A DNA stretch of 64,000 nt, taken from Elephas maximus indicus. Taxonomy: Eukaryota; Chordata; Mammalia; Proboscidea; Elephantidae. Made by a program: the position numbers and the translations under genes. Of this stretch, positions 41,470-52,555 are shown in pieces. How positions within the stretch are numbered: the first letter of the stretch is position 1; every line of letters starts with the position of its first letter. Where the stretch lies: positions 46,900,635 through 46,964,634 of the forward strand of contig NC_064827.1 in assembly GCF_024166365.1 (NCBI RefSeq), read 5' to 3'. The notes beneath the pieces were generated by a model. That model saw only the letters and a program-made list of their open reading frames with translations, had not been told where the DNA came from and ran no database searches.

Positions 41470-41780
41470 TGCCCCTCCCTCCTGCCTCGCATGTAATGAA
41501 ATCAATTCCACTCTGCCTCAAGCTCTAAAGCTGTTGTGTCTTCTCTCATCCCTCGGTGTCAAATCACAGCTTTCTTGGGGATTCCGCAGCGTCTTACAGG
41601 TGCCTCTATTCCAGATGTCTGTTCCGCCTTGCTTTCAGTTATTTATTTACACATCTGAGAGCCTTCACTGCATCAAAAAACCCTTGGATACAGGAACTGC
41701 GTTCTAAACTTCTTCCTCTCTCCCATGGCCCAGCTTAGGGCAGGGGCTTGTTCAGTGTTTTAATTGATGAATTGTGATCC
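41470..41780 (+). mobile_element. L2 LINE fragment
   Basis: Pyrimidine-rich CTCTGCCTCAAGCTC, AGAGCCTTCACTGC and the GTTCAGTGTTTTAATTGATG end are L2-like but degraded. Confidence 0.45.
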
Positions 41781-42000
41781 TTTGCCTGCTTGGACAGTTT
41801 TTCTTGTTTTGTTATGCTTTTTTTTAACCGCTTAGGCTCAACTAGCCCAATGATACTAGTTTCATGTAAGTAGAGAGAATTTAAAAATCATCTGTCAATA
41901 TTTTCTCAACATATCCCGCTATTTTTTTCCCCAAAAATGAAAAGAGCTTTATGGCTTTTACGATTATAAGGTTGATAAATACGCATGTAGACAATGTACG

Positions 42001-42192
42001 CATAAAACTATTGCCATCAAGTCAGTTCTGACTCATAGTGACTCTATAGGACAGAGTAAAGCTGCCTCATAGGGTTTCCAAGGCTGTAAATCTTTATGGA
42101 GGCAGACTGCCACATCTTTCTCCCATGTAGTGGCTGGCAGGTTCAAACCGATAACCTCCTGGTTTGCAGCTGAACACTTCAACCACTGTGCC
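42001..42192 (-). mobile_element. AfroSINE long-body variant, minus strand
   Basis: AACTATTGCCATCAAGTCAG, AGGCAGACTGCCACATCTTT and CACTTCAACCACTGTGCCG. Confidence 0.92.
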
Positions 42193-42330
42193 GTAAACGA
42201 TACATAAAAGCTTAAAGAATAAATTTAAAATCACTAAAGATACCATCTCCCAGAGGCAGCCACTGTTAACATTTCAGAGAACCACCTTCCGGACATTTCT
42301 CTATAAATCCAGCTATTACTAATATATACT
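42193..42330 (-). mobile_element. L1M 3'-UTR fragment
   Basis: CCCAGAGGCAGCCACTGTTA and ACATTTCAGAGAACC are antisense L1M landmarks; 41930-42000 may be the other flank of the same relic. Confidence 0.6.
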
Positions 42331-42767
42331 TTCATAACAAGGTAGTAAAAAATGCAACATTAACTAGCCCTCAGATAATAAGTTCAAAGGAAAGTAACAG
42401 TTGAATATTTTTTTCTAGACTGTCTCAATTAGTTCTCTGATGTTCCCTGAGGGATTAAATAACAATATTTGCTGCGGGAGGTTCTACTTAATCCCTATCT
42501 TTTTGAGCACCACTCACTCAATCCTGTTTTCTTTCAAAATATCCGTTCCCCCATCTTTTCTTTTCACCTTCGCTGCTCCTGTCCCAGCTCTGCCGAACTC
42601 TGAGAGGGGTGTCTTCCTGTGATACCGCAGTCACCTGCCCACTTCTGATCCTTGGTCTTTGGGTGTGGCCCTCACTGGAGCTGGGGTTCTAAGGAGCTTC
42701 GTGTGGTTCCTTGTGGCTCTGCCTCTTGGCAAAGTGGAGTCACACATGGTGAAATGCGAAGGAGAGG
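42331..42767. other. Intergenic DNA
   Basis: Nothing recognised. Confidence 0.4.
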
Positions 42768-42932
42768 ATCCGCTGTGGGATTTGGAGGCAGGAGCTCTGG
42801 GTTCTAAACCAGGCTCTGCCACTGCTTGCCAGTGGACTCAGACAAGCCCTTCATGTTCTTCGGACCCTGGTTTCCCACTGTGCGGTGGGCATACAGAGTT
42901 TAACAGTCTCAAAGTCCCCTGCCAGCTCTGAT
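42768..42932 (+). repeat. MIR
   Basis: GAGCTCTGGGTTCTAAACCA, GGCTCTGCCACTGCTTGCCA and CCTGGTTTCCCACTGTGCGG. Confidence 0.8.
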
Positions 42933-42999
42933 GTATGGTGATCTACCACTGGTCATCTTTCTTCCAAATTCAAAGCTCACTCTTGGGGCTTCTGAGAGG

Positions 43000-43625
43000 T
43001 TTTTCTTCTTCCCGTTCTTGACAGACTCCTCCTCTACCAAGTCCTACTCAGACCTCCTTTCCTGTCCTTGACTCACCCCACTCGGCTTTTCTCCCTGCCC
43101 TGTGGCTTAGGGGGTGTATGTTGATGTACAAATTTATTCTGATTGTTGGCATAGCTTCTGTTTCTGTATTCTCTTGGTCTTTTCAGAGATTCTTCTGCCT
43201 TCTGTCTCTCTATTCCACCCCAGTCTCTGCACTAATGACTAGCAGGATCTTTCTAAAGCATAAGTCTGAGTGTGTCACTCCCCTGCTGAAATACCTTCAA
43301 TGGCTCCCCAGTGTCGCAGGATCAAGGCCATCCTTTTGTCCTCTTTTTCAAGGCTCCCACATCTCACTGCAGTCTGTTCTCAACTCAGCTGCTCTGTTCA
43401 GCTATTCCTGAAGGGACAGGCCTTCTATTCTTTTCCTTACTCTGTTCCCTCTGCTTAGAGTGTGCCTTTCCCTGCACGCTGAAATCCTACTTGCCCACTA
43501 GGCCTCAGATCAAACGTCATCTTCTTAGGAAGCATTCCTTTATCTCCTCATCCAAAGCAAAACACTTGTGCTTCTGGATTCCCACAGAATGTTATTCATT
43601 CAGTCACTTCCAGTCCCTCCACACT
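43000..43625 (+). mobile_element. L2 LINE 3' region
   Basis: GTCACTCCCCTGCTGAAATA, CCTTCAATGGCTCCCCAGTG, CAGGATCAAGGCCATCC, GCTTAGAGTGTGCCTTTCCC and GGAAGCATTCCTTTATCTCC give one of the clearest L2 copies here. Confidence 0.88.
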
Positions 43626-43734
43626 CCCATGGCCTCACACTGTGCTGCCCAATGTGTGACCCATGGAATGTGGCCTCTGGATAACGTAACTATAACTGCA
43701 GAGTTCCACAGGCAGGGTATTGACTGCACTGTTC

Positions 43735-43870
43735 GGATTTAGAGTTGGAGAGTCAGAGAAGTGAAGTGTTGGTTTAAGACCACACAGGTAGAAAGTGGCA
43801 GGGCTGGAGATTTGAACCCAGAACTTCTGACTCCTATCTGGCTCAGGGCTTTCTCCACTGCACTTCATGG
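43735..43870 (-). repeat. MIR
   Basis: GTTTAAGACCACACAGGTAG, GTGGCAGGGCTGGAGATTTG and AACCCAGAACTTCTGACTCC. Confidence 0.85.
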
Positions 43871-44149
43871 CTAGGTGCATCCGTTGCCAAACCTGACTCA
43901 TGTGCATCCATATTTAAGCACAGAGCAGATAATAGCAAGAAGCAAGGATTCACACGAGGACCTAATCACTGAACACAGAGACGCCTGTTGGCACAGGGCG
44001 CTGTGGTGAAATTCCCAGCGAGTGGTCACAAAAGCAAGTGGTCAGTGAAGCTCACAGGTAGGGTTCATACCGTGTCGAGCTGGGAAATTTGAGCATCTGG
44101 ACCCTTCCAGAGCCTGGAATGTCAGAGGTAGTGCCGATGCCCCAGATCA

Positions 44150-44320
44150 GTGTACCCCAGCCATCTCATTTTATAGATACAGAGCCTGAAGCCCCAGGAA
44201 GGCTGCCCAAGGCCACCCAAGGAGCCAGGGCAGGGTCAGGACTGAGGCTGAAGCCCCAGGAAGGCTGCCCAAGGTCACCCAAGGAGACAGGGCAGGGCCA
44301 GGACTGAGACCTAGGCTTCT
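44150..44320 (-). repeat. MIR-type repeat with an internal 62-bp tandem duplication
   Basis: CATTTTATAGATACAGAGCC is an antisense MIR start. The unit beginning CTGAAGCCCCAGGAAGGCTG occurs at 44186 and again at 44248 (period 62), each followed by GCCCAAGG(C/T)CACCCAAGG. The two units differ at only a few positions, so the duplication is much younger than the MIR. Confidence 0.85.
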
Positions 44321-44459
44321 TCCTCCCAGCCCTGGGCTCTTCCCCTCCCCAGGTTGTGCTGTATCGTTGGAGTTCCTTCATCCTTGATTTCATGAACAGG
44401 AATCTTCCTAGACCGGGATTAATAAGGCCTTGAAATTGACACCTATCTTTGAAATTCCA

Positions 44460-44705
44460 AGAGCAAAATCACTGACGGAGAAAGTAGGAAAGAGCCAGAG
44501 AGAATAAGAGAGACATCAAGTGTGTGTGAGAGCAAGAGAGAGAGAAAGGAAGATGAGACAGAGAGAAACAAAGAGGAAAGCCAGAAAGAGACAGAGGGAC
44601 AGAAAGAGTTAGCACGGAAACAACAAAAAGCCAACAGACAAAGAGACAAAACGAGAGGCAGAGAGAGACAATGTGTGAGAGACAGCAAGAAGCAGAGAGA
44701 CATGA
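44460..44705. repeat. Purine-rich (GA/GACA) tract
   Basis: About 245 bases made mainly of A and G on the plus strand, e.g. GAGAGAGAGAAAGGAAGATG. It has triplex-forming potential. The open frame 44522-44731 (Glu/Lys/Arg-rich) is a by-product. Confidence 0.9.
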
Positions 44706-44723
44706 AGAATATATCAGAGCCCT

Positions 44724-44924
44724 GTCCCTGAGTAGTGCAAATGATTAATGTGCTTGGTTATTAACCAAAATGCTGGAGGTTCTGGTCCATCCAGAGGTGC
44801 CTCAGAAGAAAGGACTGGCAATCTTCTTCAGTCATTGATAACCCTACGGAGCACAGTTCTACCCTGACACACATACAGTCACCATGAGTCAGAATAGAGT
44901 AGATGCAACTTTTTTTTTTTTTTC
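44724..44924 (+). mobile_element. AfroSINE variant with RTE 5'-UTR-like middle
   Basis: GTCCCTGAGTAGTGCAAATG, CAGAAGAAAGGACTGGCAAT, CTACGGAGCACAGTTCTACC and a T-rich end (15 T) after GTAGATGCAAC. Same subtype as 22674-22880. Confidence 0.9.
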
Positions 44925-44929
44925 TTTCC

Positions 44930-45300
44930 CTCTGCTTCCTGCTTTCTCCGTCTACCCAACCTCTGAGAAATTCTCCAAAGGTAAGAGCAGATGTCTTCCC
45001 TTTTGGGTTCTCTGAGACTCTGGGATGATATGGCCTCTAGGGCCTTTGTCCCAAGAGTACTTTATTGGGGGCTGAGGCTTCAGCTTTTCAGGTATGTGTG
45101 AGCTGTAGCAGCCATGTGGGCTGCAGAAGGAGATCAGGAAGGCAGGGACATTAGGAGCTCTGACACTGGTGTGGGGTTTGGCACTACCTGGCTCAGGTCT
45201 TCAGAAGGTTTTCATCCCAGGCCTGGGACCAGCAGACCCCTGAGGGTCTTCTAGCTTTAAAATTCATGACCAAGCGAACCCATTGGACCTAAGGATAAAG
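44930..45300. other. Intergenic DNA
   Basis: Nothing recognised. Confidence 0.4.
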
Positions 45301-45301
45301 G

Positions 45302-46846
45302 GTTCAATCATTTCAGGAGGTAGCATATAATCAAGAACCAATGGTATCAAAGGAAGAAGTCCAAGCTGCACTGAAGGCATTGGTGAAAAGCGAGGCTCCA
45401 GGAATTGACAGAATACCAACTGAGACAGTTCAACAAATGGATGCAAAGCTGGAGGTGCTCACTCGTCTATGCCAAGAAATTTAGAAGACAGCTACCTGGC
45501 CAGCCAACTAGAAAAGATCCATATTTGTGCCTATTCCAAAGAAAGGTGATCCAAGAGGATGTGGAAATTATTGAACAATATCGTTAACATCACACACACA
45601 AGTAAAATTTTGCTGAAGATCATTCAAAAGCGGTTGCAGCAGTACATTAACAGGGAACAGCCAGATTCAGAAGAGGACATGAAGCGAGGGCTGTCATTGC
45701 TAAGGTCAGATGGATCTTGGCTGAAGGTAGAGAATATTAGAAAGATATTTACCTGTGTTTTATTGACTATGCAAATGCATTTGACTGTGTGGATCGTAAC
45801 AAATTATGGATAACATTTCGAAGAATGGGAATTCCAGAACACTTAATTGTGTTCATGTGGAACCTGTACATAGACCAAGAGGCAGTTGTTCAAACAGAAC
45901 AAGGGGATACTACGTGGTTTAAAATCAGGAAGGGGGTCCATCAGGGCTGTATTCTTTCACCATACTTATTCAATCTGTATGCTGAGCAAATAACCTGAGA
46001 AACTGGACTACATGAAGAAGAGCAAGGCATCAGGATTAGAGGAAGACTCGTAACAACCTGCATTATGCAGATGATACAACCTTGCTTCCTGAAAGCCAAG
46101 AGGACTTGAAACACTGATGAAGATCAAAGGCTATAGCCTTCCATATGATTATACCTCAACATAAAGAAAACAAAAATCCTCACAACCGGACCGATAAGCA
46201 ACATCATGATAAACCGAGAAAAGATTGAAGTTGTCAAGGATTTAATTTTTCTTGGATCCACAATCAATGCCCATGGTACCAGCAGTCAAGAAATCAAATG
46301 ACATGTTACATTGGGCAAATCTGTTGCGAAAGACCTGTTTAAAGTGTTAAGAAGCAAAGATATCACCTTGAGGACTAAGATGTGCCTAACCCAACCTATT
46401 GTATTTTCATTCACCTCATATGCACACAAAAGTTGGACAGTGAATAAGGAAGACTGAAGAAGAATTGATACCTTTGAATTATGGTGTTGGCGAAGAATAT
46501 TGAATATACCATGGACTGCCAGAAGAATGAACAGATCTGACTTGGAAAAAGTAGAGCCAGATGCTCCTTAGAAACGAGAATGGCGAGGCTTCGTCTCAAG
46601 TACTTTGGACATGTTATCATCAGAAGGGACCAGCCCCTGGAGAAAGACATCAAGCTTGGTAAATTAGAGGGTCAGTGAAAGAGGGGAAGACCCTCAACAA
46701 GATGGATTGACACAGTGGCTACAACAGCAGGCTCAAACACAGCAATGATTGTGAAGATGGTCCAGGACCAGGTAGTGTTTCGTTCTGTTGTACATAGGGT
46801 CGCTATGAGTTGGAACCAACTCCATGACACCTAACAACAACAACAT
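45302..46846 (+). mobile_element. RTE LINE, 5'-truncated, reverse transcriptase half
   Basis: Begins TTCAATCATTTCAGGAGGTA. Frames 45405-45587, 45559-45813 and 45789-45998 carry consecutive RT pieces (QLPGQPTRKDPYLCLFQRKV; TSKILLKIIQKRLQQYINRE; WFKIRKGVHQGCILSPYLFN), broken by frameshifts. The YADD codons survive in LHYADDTT-like sequence near 46060-46080. Ends GACACCTAACAACAACAAC. Confidence 0.93.
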
Positions 46847-46849
46847 CCC

Positions 46850-47720
46850 TTCTCCTTGGGTATTGCCACTCACTGACTACCACTCCTTTGAGATCATGTC
46901 AGCTATTAAGGCTGTATATAGAGAGGGATTGATTATCCATGCAAGGACACTAACTCTGCCTATTGATTTCTCCAGCAATGAAAGCTTCTTGGTAGAAATG
47001 TTAAGTCACAGACCATCAGAGCAGAAAGGGTAGCAGACACATCTTACTCAACTTCGTCATGCTCAGATGGGAGGCAGAGCCCTGAGAGTCGTCGTCAGGG
47101 CAGGAGCTAAAAGCTAGAACTCAGGTCTGTGGGCCCCTAGCTATGTATCCCAGAGCATCAGGCTACATGCTGAGAGGCAGAAAGGTAAGCTGGGAAGACA
47201 AGACTGGGGTTTCTTAGGCAGTAAGAACAGCCAAGGCTCCAGAAACACCCCAGAACTTGAGGCGGGGCAGCACTGTTTCTCCCTTCCTCATTTTAAATCA
47301 GGCTGTTACTCAGAGCTTCTTGATAGCCCTACTTCACTGCCCAGGAGCTGAGAGGCAGCTGGCTGCACACTTTACCTTTATGTGCCAGGAACGCAGGTTT
47401 CCAGCAACTCAGTCACAAACCTTGCTGGCCAGTGGGGCACTACCTTCAGAGAAGGCTCCTCCATGACTGAGCTTTGTTGGGGAGGGTGCTGGACAGTGGC
47501 TGAAGGAGGCAGCTGGTGGGGATAAGTGGAGAAGGCAAGAATGTTAAAGAGATGAAGTTCAGAAACATCTATCTACATTCCACACCACCAATCACCAAGT
47601 GGTGGAACTGACTTTTTTTACAGACATTTTAGTGTTGTCTTTTTCTTCATTTCTTTACTTATTCATTCATCTGCTTATTCATTCACTCATGTAACCAACC
47701 CTCCAGTCATTCATGGTACA
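46850..47720. other. Intergenic DNA
   Basis: No repeat or exon is recognised apart from CATTCATTC-type simple sequence at 47655-47690. Confidence 0.45.
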
Positions 47721-47724
47721 TATG

Positions 47725-48780
47725 CTCACTAGTGGTGATAGTAGTGGTGGAAGTGGTGGGTCTGGGGGTGGGAAGATGGTGGTGGTGGGTGTAGGTGGTA
47801 GTGACAATAGGGATAGTGGTGAAAGGTGTTGTTTAGAGGATAAAGGTGGTCTGTTGATGGGGATAATGGTAAGAGTGCTTCTATTGTTGATGGTGGTAGT
47901 TTTGGTTGTACTGGTAATGGATGTAGTGGTGGTGTTGATGGGTAGTGGTTATTGCAGTGTTTCTGATGATGTTGTTGGTGGCGATAATTGTAGTGGTGAC
48001 TGTGATGGTATTGTTGATGATAGTATTATTGTGGTGGTATTGTTGATGATGGAGTTTGTATTAGTTTTCTATTGCTGCTGTAACAAATTACCACAAATTT
48101 AGTGATTTAAAACAACACAAATTTATTATCTTACAGTTCTGTAGGTCAGAAGTCCAACCAGGTCGTACTAAGCTAAAATTAAGGTGTCATCAGGCTGAGT
48201 TCCTTTCTGGGGGCTCTAAGGGAGAGCTGTTTCCTTGCCTCTTCCATTTTCTAAAGGCCACCCACATTCCTTGGCTCATGGCCCCCCTCCTCTATCTTCA
48301 AAGCAAGCAAGATCACATCTCTCTGACTCTTCCTTCATTGTCAATTTCTCTGTCCATAGCCAGGAAAGGTTCTCCATTTTTATGGGTTCATGTTTATTTG
48401 ACCCACCTAGATAATCCAAGATCATCTCCCCATTTCAAGGTCCTTACACTTAATCACGTCTAAAAATCTCTTTTTCTGTGTAAGGTAACGTATTCACGGG
48501 TTCCAGGGATTAGAGCGTGGGCATGTTTGGGGGACTAGTATTCTGCGTACCATAGGGGTAATGGTGGTAGTGGTGATGGTGATTATTTTTGGTGGTGGTC
48601 TCTGTGATGTTAGTGATGATAAGTATAGTAATGGTGGTGGGTGATAGTGGTTGTAGTGATGGGGATAGAGGTGGTGGTGATGATGTTGGTAGGTGGTGGT
48701 GGATGGTGATAGTTGTGATGATATTGATGGGGGTAATGATGGTAGTGTTAATGGGGGTATTGAAGGTGGAGATTTGGGCA
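47725..48780. repeat. Degenerate GGT/GAT (GTGGTGAT) tract split by an LTR
   Basis: 47725-48055 and 48556-48780 are built from GTGGT, GATGGT and TGATGAT units in many degenerate forms (for example GGTGGTGGGTGTAGGTGGTA and GGTGATGATGTTGGTAGGTG). They were one tract before the LTR at 48057-48552 entered. The Gly/Val-rich frame 47713-48102 is a by-product. Confidence 0.88.
48057..48552 (-). mobile_element. Solo LTR-like element, ERVL/MaLR type
   Basis: TGTATTAGTTTTCTATTGCT at the left, CAAATTTATTATCTTACAGT, TTGCCTCTTCCATTTTCTAA, TGACCCACCTAGATAATCC inside and TTCTGCGTACCATA at the right. A well-known mammalian repeat layout, distinct from the lineage LTR family elsewhere in this window. Confidence 0.75.
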
Positions 48781-48984
48781 GTGGAGACAGATCACCCAGT
48801 TTGGTCCTCAGTGCACTCACAGTCTGTTTAGGAAGGAGATGTGACCTGGATACAACACCTATAACTGCAAACACCTGGTGCCCAGGGATGTGGACAGGGA
48901 AAATGAAGAACTTTGGGGACTTAGAAGAAGTAGAGGTTCTTGCTGGCTGGAAGTTAGAAAGCTATTCCTGGACACTGAAGTGTA

Positions 48985-49130
48985 AGTAGCCATTAAAAAA
49001 AAAAAGAAGAAATCTCCATAAAATTAATGACTTTATTGTTATATTTGCAATACATGTTAATTAAACAGAGTCAAACAATATAAAAAAATAGAAGAAAAAA
49101 TGTAAAATTAACCAAAATCTCACTTCCCAG
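48985..49130 (-). mobile_element. L1M 3'-UTR fragment
   Basis: CAATACATGTTAATTAAACA, AAACAATATAAAAAAATAG and AAATGTAAAATTAACC are weak antisense L1 landmarks after an A run. Confidence 0.4.
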
Positions 49131-49954
49131 ACATGAAGAATGGGGAAGGGGATCATTTTTATAGTCGGGGATAGGGGTTGGGTAATTCCCTGACTCTGAA
49201 GGACATTCCCTTCCAGATGGAGAAACCAGTGAGATCAATGAGAAGGAGGCTTCAGAGGGTAGGACTTGTTCCAGAATAGCCATGTCCTTCCGCAGAGGGG
49301 AGGGCCTGCCCTCCCTGGGAGGAAGGGGCATAGCCCATGGGGTTGTGAAAGGGAACATGCTGTTCCCAGATTTGGGCACAGATGAGATAGGGTGGTGTGG
49401 GCTGGGCCCTCCCCCGCCTGCCGTTTGTCCTGTGACCCACCTGGGCGAGCAGATAAGCTTTGGGAATCATTGTGTTCTGTTTGTCACTGGGGGAGTGTGT
49501 ATCCAAGTGTATCAATGCAGGCTGATGCAGAATCTCAATGAGCTAGAGAAAGCCTGGAAAGGAGCAAGATCATGTCCTTTGTCTCCTCTGCCTCTGACAC
49601 CATCCCTCCCTTCCCTGCCCAGAAGCAGAGCCTCCCTAGAAATCCTGGCATTTCTGGTGGTTCGTGGATCTGTGGAAGGCATTGGAGCACTCTTGGAAAT
49701 GACCTTGGGGGAAAAGGCTCTTTGAGTCCTGTAGCAGCTAAGGGATACCTGGACGGTTTCAGTGCAATCCTCGGAATTCTAAGGACCCCTTATCAAGCCT
49801 AGGTCTTTTCAGTTCTTCCCTCCTTATTTATCTGTTAAAGGTATAGCATCCTTTTATCAAGCAAAATCTGTGGTGAAAGTCTAATATGGACGCCAACAAA
49901 AAGGAGGCTGCTTTGATTGAAACAAAGGAAGAATATGCTATATAAGTGGGCATC
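49131..49954. other. Intergenic DNA
   Basis: No repeat or exon is recognised. The frame 49282-49725 (147 codons) has no domain and no splice or start context to support it. Confidence 0.4.
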
Positions 49955-50095
49955 TTGATCATGTCATCCCTGGGCCTTGGTTTCCTTATCTGTAAATGGG
50001 GATGATCATACTTGCCTTTCAGGGATGTTAGGAGGACTAAATGGGATGACTCCATATGCTGAGGGCATTGAGGGCTTCCTAGCAGTTTGGGGTTC
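49955..50095 (+). repeat. MIR
   Basis: TTGGTTTCCTTATCTGTAAA, TGGGGATGATCATACTTGCC and GGACTAAATGGGATGACTCC. Confidence 0.85.
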
Positions 50096-50331
50096 ACTCT
50101 GAACTCAGCTTGGGAGGAGGAGCCCAGGGGATAGAACCTGAAAGATGGCTCTGGAAGTTGTCTGGGCAGGCCAGTTGATATTCTGACAGTCCCTAAAAAA
50201 AAAAAGGTTATGGATTAAATTGTGTCCTCCTCAACATATGTGTTAGAATCCTAATCCCTATACCAATGGATATAATCCAATGTGGAAATAATATTTTTTT
50301 TTGTTAGGTTAATTAGGTCATACCTGAGTAG

Positions 50332-50490
50332 CCAAAAAAACCAAACCTGTTGCTGCGAGTTGATTCTGACTCCTAGCAGCTCTATAGGACAGCGTAGAAC
50401 TGCCCCATAGAGTTTCCAAGGAGCATCTGGTGAATTTTAACTCCCAACCTTTTGGTTAACAGCCATAGCATTTAACCACTATGCCACCAG
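50332..50490 (-). mobile_element. AfroSINE inside the outer LTR
   Basis: AAACCAAACCTGTTGCTGCG to ACTATGCCACCAG. GAGTAG at 50326-50331 and 50491-50496. Confidence 0.9.
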
Positions 50491-50707
50491 GAGTAGAGTG
50501 GGTTCTAAATCTAATCACTTCTGAGTTATAAAAAGAGCAGATTAGACTTACACACACACACAGGAAGACAGACGCTACGTGGGGATTGTCTACAAGCTAA
50601 GGAACTCCAAGAAACCAAGGAACACTTAGAGCTTCCAACAAGGAAGGAATTGATGAGGCCAGGGCCCTGATTTGCACTTCTAGCCTCCAGAACTGTGAGA
50701 CAATACA

Positions 50708-51224
50708 TGTCTTATTTATCTAGTGCTGCTGTAACAGAAATACCACAAGCGGATGGCTTTAACAAAGAGAAATTTATTCTCTCACAGTCTAGTAGACTAG
50801 AAGTCCAAATTCAGTGCGTCAGCTCCAGGGGAAGGCTTTCTCTTCTCTGTCGGCTCTGGTGGAAGGTCCTTGTCATCAATCTTCCCCTCATCTAGGAGCT
50901 TTGCAGTGCAGGGACCCCAGGGCCCAAAGGATGCGTGCTCCTGCTCCCAGTGCTTCTTTCTTGGTGGTGTTAGGTCCTCATGTGTCTCTGCTCGCTTCTC
51001 TCTTTTATATCTCAAAAGAGATTGGCTTAAAACACAATCTAATTATGTAGATCTCATCAACAAACTGCTTCTAATCCATCTCATTAACATAATGATGATA
51101 GGACTTATGCCACATAGGAAAATCACATCAGGTGACAAAATGGTGGACAATCACACAAAAGTGGGAATCATGGCCTGGCCAGATTAATACACATATTTTG
51201 GGGGGACACAATTCAATCCATGAC
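50708..51224 (-). mobile_element. Inner solo LTR of the lineage family
   Basis: TGTCTTATTTATCTAGTGCT, AAGTCCAAATTCAGTGCGTC, TTTTATATCTCAAAAGAGAT, ACACAATTCAATCCATGAC. It sits between the last two parts of the outer LTR and is therefore younger. Confidence 0.85.
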
Positions 51225-51396
51225 GACACTTTTGTTTTTTAAAGCCACTCACTTGTAGTATTTGTGTTACAGCAGCACTAGGTAACTAAGATAGTCCCCA
51301 GCCACCTCTTGCTGCAGGCAGCATTTAATTCAGGGTCCCCTTGATGTATACGTTTCTTCAACCTCTCAGTTCCAGGATCATCTTTATAACAATACT

Positions 51397-51560
51397 AACC
51401 AAACCAAACCCTTTGCTGTGGAGCCAATTCTGACTCATAACAACCCTATAGGACAGAGTAGAACTGCCCCCATAGGATTTCTAAGGAATGGCTGGTGGAT
51501 TTGAACTGTCGACGTTTTGTTAGCAGTTGTAGCTCTTAACGACTGTGCCACCAGGGCTCC
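51397..51560 (-). mobile_element. AfroSINE, minus strand
   Basis: AACCAAACCAAACCCTTTGC to CTGTGCCACCAGGGCTCC. ATAACAATACT / ATAACAATATT at 51386-51396 and 51561-51571. Confidence 0.92.
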
Positions 51561-51570
51561 ATAACAATAT

Positions 51571-51800
51571 TAGCAGCTAATACTCCTGAAGCACTTGCCT
51601 CATGCCAGGTACTGTTTAAGGTCTCCACACATGTTATCTCATTTGATGTTCCCAATGACTCTTTGAGGTAAGTTCTGTCACTATACCTATTTTATGAGGG
51701 AGTTGCATCACACAGGGGTACATGATTTGACAAGGCCATGCAGTTAATAAATAGCAGAGCTGGCACTTGATGTAGGCACAACTGTGCCAGAACACACACC
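51571..51800 (-). repeat. MIR
   Basis: CCTCATGCCAGGTACTGTTT, TGTTATCTCATTTGATGTTC, TTTTATGAGGGAGTTGC and GACAAGGCCATGCAGTTAAT. Confidence 0.85.
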
Positions 51801-52309
51801 CTGTGAACCCCACTTGTAGTGTTCCCATCCCTGAAATTTCAGCAACCACATCTCATTCCCTGGCCATAGCTTCCCTCTGCCCTTACTCTTCAACCTTACA
51901 CAGACTTCTAGGCCCTTTTTGTCCCCGCCACATTTGCACTTAGTCTGTTAGCCCCCTCCTATCTTCACTTCTTTATCAGCCAGAAGCTTTGACCTCCCAT
52001 TCTCCCGTCACCATGTCTGTGAAAACCTGACTTTGCTCCTATTCAACTATATGGAATGAGAGAAAACTGCTCTTTTGAAAACTGGCTGTTTTGGAACCTA
52101 CTGAAAGGTCTGCAAAATTCTTCTGAAGAAAATTGTTCTTCCATTTAAAGAAGCTCCTTTGAGAGACTTTAGGTGAGGCTCAGCAGGTGGATTGGGGCTA
52201 GGCCAGGTCCAGATAGGAGAGAGGAAGAGCAGGATGGGCATTGGAAGTAATGGGCTCTACTCAATAGTAAAGAGTAAGTTAAAAAAAAAAAGTTAGACAA
52301 AAGTTACCC
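51801..52309. other. Intergenic DNA
   Basis: An A-tract of about 10-11 bases lies at 52281-52291. Nothing else recognised. Confidence 0.4.
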
Positions 52310-52514
52310 CCCTAGAACAGTGCTGTTCAATAATAGGACTTTCTGTGATGACGGAAATGTTCTATACCTGTACCATCTAAATATGACTGCCACTAGCCAC
52401 ACGTGACTACTGAAACTCTCGAAATGTGGTTGGTATGACTGGGAAACAATTTTAGGTTTTAATTAATCAAAATTAAGTTAAATGTTAATAAATTTAATGA
52501 ATATATTATGTATA

Positions 52515-52555
52515 GGGTTGCTGTGAGTCAGAATCGACTTGATGGCAGTGGGTTT
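52515..52555 (+). mobile_element. 41-bp AfroSINE 3'-end insertion
   Basis: GGGTTGCTGTGAGTCAGAAT ... GGCAGTGGGTTT is only the SINE 3' end, flanked by the exact 10-bp duplication ATTATGTATA at 52505-52514 and 52556-52565. Confidence 0.92.

Larger units (their letters stand above)
50206..51302 (+). mobile_element. Outer solo LTR, MaLR/ERVL-like, carrying a SINE and a second LTR
   Basis: GTTATGGATTAAATTGTGTC at the left, CTAATCACTTCTGAGTTATA after the SINE, CTAGCCTCCAGAACTGTGAG to 50707, then TTTTTTAAAGCCACTCACTT and GCAGCACTAGGTAACTAAGA at 51235-51302. Same family as 33838-34242. Confidence 0.8.

Noticed and set aside
44522..44731. Charged Glu/Lys/Arg-rich open frame resembling a coiled coil
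   Set aside because: It is a translation of a purine tract.
47713..48102. Gly/Val-rich open frame
   Set aside because: It is a direct translation of the GGT/GAT simple-repeat tract and runs into the LTR.
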